Below are positions 8,791 to 16,420 of a stretch of 64,000 nucleotides of DNA, piece after piece. A program made the position numbers and the translations under genes. This stretch comes from Planomicrobium okeanokoites (lineage in GTDB: Bacteria > Bacillota > Bacilli > Bacillales_A > Planococcaceae). Every line of letters begins with the position of its first letter. The first letter of the stretch is position 1. The DNA lies in assembly GCF_003428875.1 (NCBI RefSeq), contig NZ_QQRS01000003.1, forward strand, positions 333,501-397,500, given 5' to 3'. The notes beneath the pieces were generated by a model. It did not search any database and was not told where the DNA came from. It saw only the letters and a list, made by a program, of their open reading frames with translations.

Positions 8791-8845
8791 GTGTTGCATG
8801 TCATGCACTGCCAAAAAGTCTGCAGACAGCTGCGCGGCTTTTTTT
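8791..8845 (+). promoter_or_regulatory. Leader hairpin plus terminator-like hairpin upstream of yitT-like gene
   Basis: The predicted leader RNA first forms a small hairpin (TGCAT and ATGCA arms, about 8794-8806). It then forms an imperfect stem-loop with AAAAAG (8813-8818) paired to CTTTTT (8838-8843) and GCAG paired to CTGC inside it. A run of seven T follows. No plus-strand gene precedes it, so it looks like an attenuator inside the leader and not the end of another gene. Confidence 0.5.
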
Positions 8846-8892
8846 ATTGGCCTTCAAAGGCAATGATCTTATTAAAGGAACGAGGAATTTGT

Positions 8893-9759
8893 ATGGATAA
8901 AGTTTATAGCGCGCTAATTATTTTTCTGGGATCCGTTTTACTCGGATTCGCATTCAATATGTTTTTATTGCCCCATGAAATCCTGTCAGGCGGAATTACA
9001 GGGGTAGCGATGATTTTCAGTTTAATGACGCCTGTCAACGCGGGGATCTGGCTGATCATTTTGAACGTCCCGATCCTGATTCTTGGATGGATGAAGCTGG
9101 GCAAATTGTTTATCGCAAACAGCATCTACTCTGTTGCTGTCACTTCAATCTCGATGCTGTACATTCCCGTTATGAAAGTGACCGAAGACGCTTTGCTGTC
9201 GTCCGTATTCGGCGGAGTGCTGGTTGGCATTGGCGTCGGTTTCATCATCCGCTTTTATGGATCGACAGGCGGCTTTGATGTTGTCGGATTACTGTTGACG
9301 ATGAAACGTGATATACCGCTTGGATTTATGGTCTTTTCACTAAATAGTATGGTCGTCTTCATATCGGGGTTCATCTTTTCATGGGAACTCGCGATGTATA
9401 CGATGGCATCGATTTATATCACAGGCCTTGTGGTTGACCGGATCCATACACGCCATATCAAGCTCAGCCTCATGGTCGTTACCGGCAAAGGTGATGAAGT
9501 TAAGAACAAATTGCTTGAAAGCCTATACCGGGGCATTACCGTAACGGATGGCGAAGGCGCTTATTCAGGCAATAAAGTCAAGGTTCTCTACACTGTGATT
9601 TCCCGTTATGAATTGGCATTTGTACGTCCGTTGATCAAATCGATCGATCCCAATGCCTTTGTCAGCATCAATGAAACGATGGAAGTAATGGGGAATTTCC
9701 GGAAAGATGATAATTTCAAAAAGACACCCGGCTTAGCCGGAGAAAGCCGCTCAGCTTAA
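8893..9759 (+). CDS. YitT family membrane protein
   Basis: The 288-residue protein has five or six N-terminal membrane segments (YitT_membrane domain, about residues 8-195) and a C-terminal cytoplasmic DUF2179 domain. Typical motifs are FNMFLLPHEILSGGITG, YGSTGGFDVVGLLL, the DUF2179 start GKGDEVKNKLLESLYRGITV, and SIDPNAFVSINETMEVMG. The function of the family is not settled. The frame is open further upstream, but ATG 8893 is the start with a Shine-Dalgarno (AACGAGG) and lies behind the leader hairpin. Transcription is probably from the promoter at 8741. Confidence 0.87.
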   Translation: MDKVYSALIIFLGSVLLGFAFNMFLLPHEILSGGITGVAMIFSLMTPVNAGIWLIILNVPILILGWMKLGKLFIANSIYSVAVTSISMLYIPVMKVTEDALLSSVFGGVLVGIGVGFIIRFYGSTGGFDVVGLLLTMKRDIPLGFMVFSLNSMVVFISGFIFSWELAMYTMASIYITGLVVDRIHTRHIKLSLMVVTGKGDEVKNKLLESLYRGITVTDGEGAYSGNKVKVLYTVISRYELAFVRPLIKSIDPNAFVSINETMEVMGNFRKDDNFKKTPGLAGESRSA

Positions 9760-9778
9760 TTGCAGCGGTTTTTTCTTT
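9746..9778 (+). terminator. Weak intrinsic terminator after yitT-like gene
   Basis: A short stem, CCGCT (9748-9752) with AGCGG, closes a 12-base loop and is followed by TTTTTT; its 5' arm lies in the end of the coding region. Confidence 0.55.
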
Positions 9779-9858
9779 TATTATCCTGAAAATAGAAACT
9801 TTCCATGAATTGATGCGTAAATAATGCATTGAGTAATAGCAGAAGGAGGATTTTAATA

Positions 9859-10014
9859 GTGGAAAAATCTAATACGACGCTTGGTATGGGTGTCGGAATC
9901 GCACTCGGTATCGTCATTGGGCTGGCAATGGATAATTTGGCTGTCGGAATTGCGATCGGTGTTATTCTCGGCGGTGGAATAGGATTTTTCAGCGGCAAAT
10001 CGAATACAAAATAA
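9859..10014 (+). CDS. Small glycine-rich membrane protein (glycine zipper type)
   Basis: The 51-residue product has two hydrophobic segments rich in regularly spaced glycine (GMGVGIALGIVIGLAMD and GIAIGVILGGGIGFFSG), which suggests closely packed membrane helices. The GTG at 9859 has an excellent AGAAGGAGGA site 8-9 bases upstream. Similar small proteins of unknown function are common in Bacillales. It stands alone between a YitT-type gene and a convergent GyrI-like gene. Confidence 0.75.
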   Translation: MEKSNTTLGMGVGIALGIVIGLAMDNLAVGIAIGVILGGGIGFFSGKSNTK

Positions 10015-10027
10015 TATGGGCGGCTTT

Positions 10028-10657
10028 TTATGGTGAGATTTTTTCTATCTGGCAGCGCAGAACAGTTTTTAAACGGGCAGGGGCAGTTTTACGGAAATCA
10101 TTCAAATAGATTTCACGATGTTTCTTGCTGCTGCGCTGATACCCGTTTTCTTCAAGAAAGCGGCTTATCTTTTCAAAAGACACGGGTTCTTCATCATAAG
10201 GGCCGACATGCAGGATCTGCACTGACATTCCTTGCTCAATTTCTTCGAACATCACTTCATTCAATAACTCACTGGGCTTTTTGCGGCCGGCGATTTCAAA
10301 TGCCTTGAGTATTGTGCCGTTGTCGGCAAAATCGGGCTGGCGGATCATCAATTTATACAGGAACTCATTTTTATCAAGCGTATCCATCCTCTGCCCTCTA
10401 TCAGTTAAACTCCAAACTGCTTCAAGCGGATAAACTGTATAGTCAAAATAACCAGGAGGGATGAAACCGTTCTTAGGCATCATGCGAATGGCATAGGTCA
10501 ATGAATAAAGCGTTTCCACCCGTTTCTCAAAATCCTCGCCATTCGGATCACCTTTTCCTTGAATGATGAAAAAACGCTGCTTCGGAATTTGAACCAGGAC
10601 CGGGGAAGTTTGCGGCAGATACAATTCCTTCTCAGCTTTTCGCCATTCGTGTTTCAT
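10028..10657 (-). CDS. GyrI-like small-molecule-binding domain protein
   Basis: The 209-residue soluble protein fits the GyrI-like / effector-binding (SOUL-type) family. The N-terminus has FIIQGKGDPNGEDFEKRVETLYSL in adjacent pieces, the middle PLEAVWSL, and the C-terminal part QILHVGPYDEEPVSFEKI followed by an Arg-Lys-rich KKHREIYLNDFRKTAPARLKT. Family members bind hydrophobic or cationic compounds; no DNA-binding domain is fused here. The start at 10657 follows AGGAGG; a longer frame to 10708 lacks a site. It lies just downstream of capA on the same strand (47 bases), so it may be cotranscribed. Confidence 0.8.
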   Translation of the reverse strand: MKHEWRKAEKELYLPQTSPVLVQIPKQRFFIIQGKGDPNGEDFEKRVETLYSLTYAIRMMPKNGFIPPGYFDYTVYPLEAVWSLTDRGQRMDTLDKNEFLYKLMIRQPDFADNGTILKAFEIAGRKKPSELLNEVMFEEIEQGMSVQILHVGPYDEEPVSFEKISRFLEENGYQRSSKKHREIYLNDFRKTAPARLKTVLRCQIEKISP

Positions 10658-10704
10658 AAAATCCTCCTGTCTTCTTCTGGAATCGTAGCGGAAAGTATTA
10701 CGGT

Positions 10705-11844
10705 TCATTCAATAAAATCCAAATCAGTGATCCAGGTTGATAAATGTGTTTTGACTTCTTCGTTCAAATCCGGATGGACATTTTTCAGCAAGTCGATTTC
10801 AAACCAGCTATAGTCTTTGTTTTTAACAAAAGTATTGGTGAAGGAAGGGTGCTTCAATGTGATTTCAGAAGAATCAGGTCCGCTTTTCTTTTCCACTTCA
10901 ATTGAAAAAATAGTGCCAATTTGCCTCGCTATCTCATTTTGCCCTGACAGGAAATTGCCAAGCGAATAAATGACGAAAACCTGCCGACCGTCAGATGTTT
11001 CGATCCAAGCAGGCGGCTGCAGCACATGCGGGTGGTGGCCAAGGATGATATCTGCCCCGTTTTCAGCAGCGAATTGGGCGATGTCCGTCTGGTAAGTGTT
11101 AGGGAATGGCTGATATTCATCACCGAAATGTAAATTCAGCACAACAACTTCCGAATGTTCTTTTGCATGCTGAAGATCTGATTTGATCAATTCCTTATCA
11201 ATCCTGTTCACCAGATAATCTTTGCCGGCAGGAGTAGCTATTCCGTTCGTACCATAGGTGTACGACAGAAAAGAGAATGTAATATCATTCACAGTCATGA
11301 CTGCTGTTTCATCACGTTCTTCCTTTGAAAGGTAAGAACCTGTCCGGATCATGCCGATTGAATCCCAATAACTGGCGGCGTTTTCAATGGCGGAAATTCC
11401 ACGGTCGAGAGTGTGGTTATTCGCCATAGCGACAACGTCAACACCGGCGTCCTTCAGAGCGTCACCAACTTCATAAGGACTGTTGAACGAAGGATAGCTG
11501 GATAAACCAATTTCAGCTCCGCCTATGATGCTTTCCGAGTTGGCAATGGTGATATCGGGATTTTCCAGAAACGGTTTAACTTTCTCGAACATCGGGATAA
11601 AATCATATCCGTCCTCGGTTTTGGCTGAATCATATACTGTGCCGTGAATCAAAATATCACCCACTGCTGATAACGATACGGTCCGTGTCCGGGAAAAGCC
11701 AGGGATGGCTGGTGTCGTATTTCTTGTTTCAAAAACTGTGTCCACTGAAACAGGAGCTGCGGGAATCTTGACAGCTAAGCACCCGGCAAGCAGCAACACA
11801 CTCATCAGCGCAGAAACATAGATAAAAAAGCGAATGGGCTTCAT
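10705..11844 (-). CDS. CapA family lipoprotein (poly-gamma-glutamate synthesis-type metallophosphatase)
   Basis: The 379-residue product begins with a lipoprotein signal ending LLLAGC, with the lipidated Cys at residue 22. The PGA_cap domain follows: LSAVGDILIHG (metal-binding Asp), NSESIIGG, VVAMANNHTLDRG (Asn-His pair), LNLHFGDEYQ, and GADIILGHHPHVLQPPAWI, with the metal-binding histidines. CapA relatives belong to the calcineurin-like phosphoesterase fold. Some take part in poly-glutamate export, but no capB or capC lies nearby, so that role is not supported here. The ATG at 11844 has GGAG 10 bases upstream. Confidence 0.85.
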   Translation of the reverse strand: MKPIRFFIYVSALMSVLLLAGCLAVKIPAAPVSVDTVFETRNTTPAIPGFSRTRTVSLSAVGDILIHGTVYDSAKTEDGYDFIPMFEKVKPFLENPDITIANSESIIGGAEIGLSSYPSFNSPYEVGDALKDAGVDVVAMANNHTLDRGISAIENAASYWDSIGMIRTGSYLSKEERDETAVMTVNDITFSFLSYTYGTNGIATPAGKDYLVNRIDKELIKSDLQHAKEHSEVVVLNLHFGDEYQPFPNTYQTDIAQFAAENGADIILGHHPHVLQPPAWIETSDGRQVFVIYSLGNFLSGQNEIARQIGTIFSIEVEKKSGPDSSEITLKHPSFTNTFVKNKDYSWFEIDLLKNVHPDLNEEVKTHLSTWITDLDFIE

Positions 11845-12273
11845 CAGTATCACTCTCCAAATTATTGGATATGGTCAGTTAGGCGCATAATTCCCTTGAA
11901 GGCATGATTAGCTGCTCACGATAAAATAAAATATTATTAAAAAAAGAATATTCAAATAGATGTTTATTAATATCCTACAACATAAGTGATGCATTTACTA
12001 GTTCTTTTTATTCAAAATATCTATTTAAAAATGTAATATATAGCCAATAATACTTATATTAGAGAAAGAGAATATTAATTTCTTTTGGCTGGTTCAGTTA
12101 AAGAGGGATTTTGGCTTGAATCTGTTCCTATATGGAATCGCTGTATGTATTAGAATCTTAAAAAAGAAAGAATTTAGGAGAAACAGTTCCATTTTTTTGA
12201 AAATATAGTATACTGGAAATAATTATAGAAAATGTATATTTGATGGATGAAAGCAGGCGGAGAGGTGAGTGGA
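11845..12273. other. AT-rich intergenic region between divergent genes
   Basis: About 430 very AT-rich bases separate capA from the small unknown gene. A good -10 box TATACT sits at 12209-12214, without a convincing -35. I see no coding sequence, RNA gene or long repeat. Confidence 0.5.
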
Positions 12274-12555
12274 TTGGTGGAATTAATACTGGAGATGGCA
12301 GTTGAAGTATCGTCTTATTTTTTTACACCGAAAAAGCGCTTGGAAAAGAACATCCGTCTTTTAAAGAGCGATCAGTGGTTCGCTGAATTGGAAGACGATT
12401 TCCGTTATAATCACCTTATCTGGAATAATCGAAAAGTGACCCGTTATTTGGGTTTGTCCAATAATGTAGAAAAACTCATCAAAGATGATAATGAAAAAGC
12501 GAAGTTCAAAAAGCTGCTCACTTATGAACATGTGAAATTTATTACTTCGCCATAG
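12274..12555 (+). CDS. Hypothetical protein, about 93 residues
   Basis: The frame encodes a small soluble protein rich in Lys, Glu and aromatic residues. It includes FFTPKKRLEKNIRLLKSDQW, FRYNHLIWNNRKVTRYL and a C-terminal KKLLTYEHVKF. AGAGGTGA lies 7 bases before the TTG at 12274, and a GTG follows at 12277; an ATG at 12247 has no site. I do not recognise the family. It has a strong terminator behind it and a -10-like box ahead, so it is probably a real monocistronic gene. Confidence 0.6.
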   Translation: MVELILEMAVEVSSYFFTPKKRLEKNIRLLKSDQWFAELEDDFRYNHLIWNNRKVTRYLGLSNNVEKLIKDDNEKAKFKKLLTYEHVKFITSP

Positions 12556-12588
12556 ATTTCAGTTCCCATTGCTGTTTAATAAGAAGTT

Positions 12589-12627
12589 AAAATGCCGAAA
12601 CCTCATGGAGGTTTCGGCATTTTTATT
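12589..12627. terminator. Bidirectional intrinsic terminator
   Basis: A long stem (about 12590-12604 with 12608-12623, core ATGCCGAAACCTC) is flanked by A and T runs between the convergent hypothetical gene and cysK. Confidence 0.92.
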
Positions 12628-12657
12628 TTTCTTCTATATAGAAGTGGAATCTTTTGT

Positions 12658-13578
12658 TTATTCTTCGAAAAGGTTCATGCTCAGGTAACGCTCCCCGGTA
12701 TCCGGCGCGATGCACAAAACTTTCTTTCCTGTACCGAGCCGCTTCGCAATCTCGATTGCCGCATAAATGGTGGCGCCAGCGGAAGGACCGACGAAAATAC
12801 CTTCTTCACGTGCAACCCGCCGGAATATATTGATGGCATCTTCATCTTCGATGGCAAAAATTTCATTGTAAATCTTGGTGTTCAGGATTTCAGGAATAAA
12901 GCCGGGGCTAGTTCCAACCAATTTATGTTTGCCAGGTTTGCCGCCTGATAAAACAGGGGAGCCTTTCGGTTCAACAACGGCTATATAAAGATCCGGAAGC
13001 TTTTCTTTCAATGCTTCTCCGGTACCTGTAATGGTGCCGCCAGTTCCTGCGGAAGCGACGAAGGCATCCAGCTTGCCGTCCATTTGCTCCAAAATTTCCA
13101 GAGCGGTGGTTGTTCGGTGTATATCCGGATTGGATTTGTTTTCAAATTGCTGTGGGATGAAGCTATTGGGAATCTCTGCTTGTAATTCGACAGCCTTTTT
13201 TATGGCACCTGGCATTTTTTCATGATCCGGTGTAAGGACGACTTCAGCACCGAAAGCTTTCAATAAGTTAATGCGTTCTTTTGTGGCGTTGTCTGGAAGG
13301 ACCAGAATGGCCCGATAGCCTTTGGCAGCTGCCACCATAGCAAGACCGATTCCGGTATTGCCGCTGGTCGGCTCGATGATCGTAGCGCCCTCTCCGATAA
13401 TACCTTGTTCTTCTGCATTTTTGATCATATTAAAGGCTGCGCGGTCTTTGACGCTTTTGGAAGGATTGAACATCTCCAATTTGACGTAAACGTCAGCGGC
13501 ACCGGCTGGCACTATTCTATTCAATTTTACGACAGGTGTATCCCCGATCAAATCAGTTATATTATCTACTGGTTTCAT
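12658..13578 (-). CDS. cysK: Cysteine synthase A (O-acetylserine thiol-lyase)
   Basis: This 306-residue PLP enzyme makes L-cysteine from O-acetylserine and sulfide. It has the CysK features in order: NITDLIGDTPVVKLN at the N-terminus, NPSKSVKDR with the PLP lysine K44, the substrate loop EPTSGNTGIG, the phosphate-binding GTGGTITGTG, and the C-terminal GPSAGATIYAA. ATG 13578 is preferred; an upstream TTG at 13590 sits immediately against the GAGGAAAGG site. Upstream on the minus strand a TATACT box and GGATTTGTCGGG lie where a regulator such as CymR might act, but I cannot confirm an operator. Confidence 0.93.
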   Translation of the reverse strand: MKPVDNITDLIGDTPVVKLNRIVPAGAADVYVKLEMFNPSKSVKDRAAFNMIKNAEEQGIIGEGATIIEPTSGNTGIGLAMVAAAKGYRAILVLPDNATKERINLLKAFGAEVVLTPDHEKMPGAIKKAVELQAEIPNSFIPQQFENKSNPDIHRTTTALEILEQMDGKLDAFVASAGTGGTITGTGEALKEKLPDLYIAVVEPKGSPVLSGGKPGKHKLVGTSPGFIPEILNTKIYNEIFAIEDEDAINIFRRVAREEGIFVGPSAGATIYAAIEIAKRLGTGKKVLCIAPDTGERYLSMNLFEE

Positions 13579-13815
13579 AACTTCAAACAACCTTTCCTCA
13601 GTTATTAATTGTATGGAATCCTCTAATTGTAGTATACCTCTACTAAACCCGACAAATCCTATGGTTTATAAATCAGATTAATTCGGGGCAGAAGCGTTAA
13701 TTTAGAAATTAGACCTATGAAAAAATAAAAAGTTGTGACTTTTGATTAATTAATATACCTTTATTTGTTAATTAATAGTATACTAGATTCAATAAATGAA
13801 TCGGAGGCGCTTAAT

Positions 13816-15252
13816 ATGATCAATACTCCTGAATTGGTGGATTCCTTGGTTCTGGACATGGATGCACATGAGTTGGCGCAATTAATCAAAGAAAAGAAAA
13901 TTTCTTCCCGTAAAGCCCTGGAAATCTATATAGAGCATTTAAAGAAGAATAACTCTTCGGTAAATTGCCTGGTTGAAGATCGCTTTGAAGATGCTTTGCT
14001 GGAAGCTGATAACGTCGACCGCCAGATTGCAAAAGGTCAAATTCAAGGAGCCTTACTAGGTGTCCCGATCAGCATGAAAGAAGCATTCGATGTCAGTGGC
14101 ATGAAAACTACAGGCGGATTGCTGCGGAGAAAAGGGAAGAAGATGGCTAAAGACGCTGAAGTGGTAGGAAAACTTCGGGCGGAGGGTGCCATCATTTTAG
14201 GCAAGAGCAACACCCCGGAACTGTGTTTTTGCCAGGAAACCGACAATAAACTATATGGCAGAACAAATAATCCCCGGGATTTGAAAAGGACGGCTGGAGG
14301 TTCGAGCGGCGGAGAAGCGGCACTTATCGCAATGGGCGGCGCAGCTGCAGGGCTTGGCTCAGATATTGGAGGTTCCATCCGGTTTCCGAGCCATTTCAAT
14401 GGCGTAATCGGTTTTAAATCAGGGAAGGGCCAAGTCTCGCAAGACGGAAGCTATCCTGAGGTGAAGCAGGAACTGCAGGAAAGGATGCTTGGCATCGGCC
14501 CGATTGCAAAAAGTGTAAGAGACGCAAGGCTGATATATAATATCGTAGCCAGAAACCCCGCAGTCTATAGAAACATCGACAGCTTCACCATCAATGTGCT
14601 TCCGGATTCGAATTATCCATTGGGTGAGGCTACCCGTAAAATGCTTGATGCTATTTTCCAACAACTTTCTCCGGAATTTGAAGTGGAAAGGGAAATGCCT
14701 CCGTATTTTGGTGATTCAGCAACGGTGTGGCAGGAAATCATGTCAATTGATGGAGCTGGGGATGCAAGGAAAGAAGCTTATGGGGGAAGCTCGGGGAGTT
14801 TATATAATTCTTACATTAAAGAACGCATGACAGGTAATTCGGAAGTTCACCGGTACCTGTCGTGGGCTTTAATCGGCGCTTCATTATTCAAACCATCCGA
14901 CAAGCGGCTGGAAAAAATTCGAGAGTTTTTACAGCATGGCGATCATATTCTGGAGCATTACCTGAAAGAACGAATTCTAATTATGCCGGTTTATCATAAA
15001 ACAGCGCCTAGGCATGGTGTTGTTTACCGCGAAATATTCTCGATACGGAAAACTTTCCGCCAATACATGCCATATGTCGCTTACGCGAATACATGGGGCT
15101 TGCCTTCTTTAACGATACCGCTTGGTTCCGACGATAAAGGATTACCGATCGGCATCCAGTTGATCAGCCGCAACGGCAATGAGGAGGCGCTGTTCCAATT
15201 GGGGGAATGGCTGGAACAACGATTTGAAACGTATAAACGTGCTATCTTATAG
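13816..15252 (+). CDS. Amidase (amidase signature family)
   Basis: The 478-residue enzyme carries the Ser-cisSer-Lys triad of the amidase signature family: K88 in SMKEAFDV, S163 in GGSSGGEAA, and the nucleophile S187 in GSDIGGSIRFP. The C-terminal half ends with TWGLPSLTIPLG and GLPIGIQLI, also typical. It hydrolyses a carbon-nitrogen amide bond in an unknown substrate; no gatB or gatC partner is present, so it is unlikely to be GatA. ATG 13816 follows CGGAGGCG. Two nearby copies of TTAATTAATA lie just upstream (about 13746 and 13769), and a TATACT box is at 13779. Confidence 0.88.
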   Translation: MINTPELVDSLVLDMDAHELAQLIKEKKISSRKALEIYIEHLKKNNSSVNCLVEDRFEDALLEADNVDRQIAKGQIQGALLGVPISMKEAFDVSGMKTTGGLLRRKGKKMAKDAEVVGKLRAEGAIILGKSNTPELCFCQETDNKLYGRTNNPRDLKRTAGGSSGGEAALIAMGGAAAGLGSDIGGSIRFPSHFNGVIGFKSGKGQVSQDGSYPEVKQELQERMLGIGPIAKSVRDARLIYNIVARNPAVYRNIDSFTINVLPDSNYPLGEATRKMLDAIFQQLSPEFEVEREMPPYFGDSATVWQEIMSIDGAGDARKEAYGGSSGSLYNSYIKERMTGNSEVHRYLSWALIGASLFKPSDKRLEKIREFLQHGDHILEHYLKERILIMPVYHKTAPRHGVVYREIFSIRKTFRQYMPYVAYANTWGLPSLTIPLGSDDKGLPIGIQLISRNGNEEALFQLGEWLEQRFETYKRAIL

Positions 15253-15260
15253 AAGAAACT

Positions 15261-15297
15261 TAAAACCTGCATCCTTTCAAAAAGGTGCAGGTTTTTG
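15261..15297 (+). terminator. Intrinsic terminator of the amidase gene
   Basis: Stem AAAACCTGCA with TGCAGGTTTT, with inner CCTTT and AAAGG arms and a following T run. It lies directly before the convergent membrane-protein gene. Confidence 0.85.
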
Positions 15298-15305
15298 CGC
15301 TTTAG

Positions 15306-15857
15306 TCATTGCTTCCCACGGACGAGGGCTCTGACGGCTTTATAAAGGAGTATGCTGAAGCCCGCAAGCAAGCCATACCCGATCAAAATGATCAACATCG
15401 GCACATACGCGGGTGCCTGGCCGGAATCAGTCGACATGCCGGCTAAAAATAACGGCATGATTGGCAGCATAACAACACCCGGACCCGTTGAAACCAATAG
15501 AAGAATGGATGGTATTAGAATGAACCATGGCCAGATGGGTTTATTATCTCCAGGCGCTTTCACAGCGGGGGCAGTGTCATTCACTTTTCCAAAAGTTTCT
15601 TCATGCAGATCCATAGACTGATTGCGCTGATTTTTGATGGACTTATAAGCGCTTTTGATTATCCAAAAAATCAGTATGGATATACTCACGGGTATGGCTG
15701 TAAAAAGCATGGATAAAAAGCTGACTTCATCTGGTTTCCAAAAAGGCATTGTTGCCAGAAGCAAAGCAAAAGGGGCTACAGATATGAATAGGATGATTCC
15801 CCCAATCAAAATAACCCAGGAGAGGATTATTCCGCTTGAACCGTTTGATGTTTTCAT
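15306..15857 (-). CDS. Hypothetical membrane protein with four predicted helices
   Basis: The 183-residue protein has two pairs of hydrophobic segments: about residues 10-40 and 50-70, then 115-140 and 150-175. They are separated by a charged cytoplasmic-type loop (KSIKNQRNQSMDLHEETFGK). The two halves look alike (WVILIGGIILFISVAPFALLL against WFILIPSILLLVSTGPGVVML), which suggests an internal duplication of a two-helix unit. I do not recognise the family. ATG 15857 follows AAAGGAACC. Confidence 0.68.
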   Translation of the reverse strand: MKTSNGSSGIILSWVILIGGIILFISVAPFALLLATMPFWKPDEVSFLSMLFTAIPVSISILIFWIIKSAYKSIKNQRNQSMDLHEETFGKVNDTAPAVKAPGDNKPIWPWFILIPSILLLVSTGPGVVMLPIMPLFLAGMSTDSGQAPAYVPMLIILIGYGLLAGFSILLYKAVRALVRGKQ

Positions 15858-15915
15858 ATGAATGGTTCCTTTCAATATATTCAAAATTCAATCTCTATTA
15901 TATTTCACGGGAATA

Positions 15916-15955
15916 CAAAAAAGAATCACCCCCAGAAAATTATTCTGAAGGTGAT
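15916..15955 (-). terminator. Intrinsic terminator of the 29-codon gene
   Basis: On the minus strand a stem with arms ATCACCTTCAGAA and TTCTGGGGGTGAT (one unpaired region) is followed by TTCTTTTTT. It lies 23 bases past the stop at 15978. Confidence 0.78.
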
Positions 15956-15977
15956 CCGAGAGTGATGGATGAAGAAA

Positions 15978-16067
15978 TTAAGTGCTTAAAAACTGAACAA
16001 AAGTATAAACTGCGACAGCCAGTAATATGACCGCACCAATGAGATAAATTATTAAAGCGTTTTTCAA
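15978..16067 (-). CDS. 29-residue single-helix membrane protein
   Basis: The frame encodes 29 residues: MKNALIIYLIGAV, further hydrophobic residues, and the end VYTFVQFLST. It forms one transmembrane helix with a basic N-terminus. The TTG at 16067 has a perfect AGGAGG six bases upstream, and a terminator follows. A longer frame to 16169 lacks a ribosome site. I do not recognise the family. It is divergent from the secreted protease gene, and a perfect 12-base palindrome lies in its upstream region (16092-16103). Confidence 0.65.
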   Translation of the reverse strand: MKNALIIYLIGAVILLAVAVYTFVQFLST

Positions 16068-16091
16068 GTTTAGCCTCCTGTGTCTTGCAGC

Positions 16092-16103
16092 ATTAACGTT
16101 AAT
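16092..16103. promoter_or_regulatory. Perfect palindrome ATTAACGTTAAT, candidate operator
   Basis: This 12-base perfect palindrome shares the core TAACGTTA with a second palindrome 240 bases away (16332-16341). Both lie in the intergenic region upstream of the secreted protease. The regulator that would bind is unknown. Confidence 0.4.
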
Positions 16104-16331
16104 GATAAAGTATGTAATTTGTGTCTTAGGGTATATAAGAGAACTACTACACTGTAACAAAGTTACCATTATATTTCGAATAACTCACATTATTACAAGA
16201 AAGATGTTTTTTCTATTGAATAACTGCTAACAATCGAATTTAGGTTAATTTACCTATAAAGAAGTCCTGTTGTTCAAAACCAGCCAGAATTCGACAATTT
16301 TTTTCCCAATTACGCATCCTCGTTTCTTCTG

Positions 16332-16341
16332 CTAACGTTAG
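16332..16341. promoter_or_regulatory. Perfect palindrome CTAACGTTAG, candidate operator
   Basis: This 10-base palindrome has the TAACGTTA core also found at 16092-16103. It lies 80 bases before the protease start codon. A further imperfect palindrome TAGGTTAATTTACCTA lies between them at 16241-16256. Confidence 0.4.
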
Positions 16342-16347
16342 GTGTGT

Positions 16348-16387
16348 GGCAAGGAGATTGCGGGACGCCGCATCACCGGGATTTGCC
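16348..16387 (+). promoter_or_regulatory. 5' untranslated stem-loop upstream of the protease gene
   Basis: Outer arms GGCAA (16348-16352) and TTGCC (16383-16387) enclose an inner hairpin TGCGG-GACG-CCGCA. The structure ends about 20 bases before the Shine-Dalgarno AAGGAG. By analogy with the stabilising leader of B. subtilis aprE it could protect the mRNA, but this is inference. Confidence 0.4.
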
Positions 16388-16420
16388 ATAAAAAACATTT
16401 AGGGATAAGGAGATTGATGT

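Noticed and set aside
10705..11844. Capsule (poly-gamma-glutamate) locus
   Set aside because: Only a CapA-type protein is present; capB and capC homologues are absent, so no synthesis system is claimed.
13591..13700. CymR operator or T-box upstream of cysK
   Set aside because: A -10-like TATACT and some symmetric sequence exist, but neither motif matches the consensus well enough.
16092..16341. PlcR box (TATGNAN4TNCATA) upstream of the protease
   Set aside because: The motif is not present; the palindromes found have a different core.
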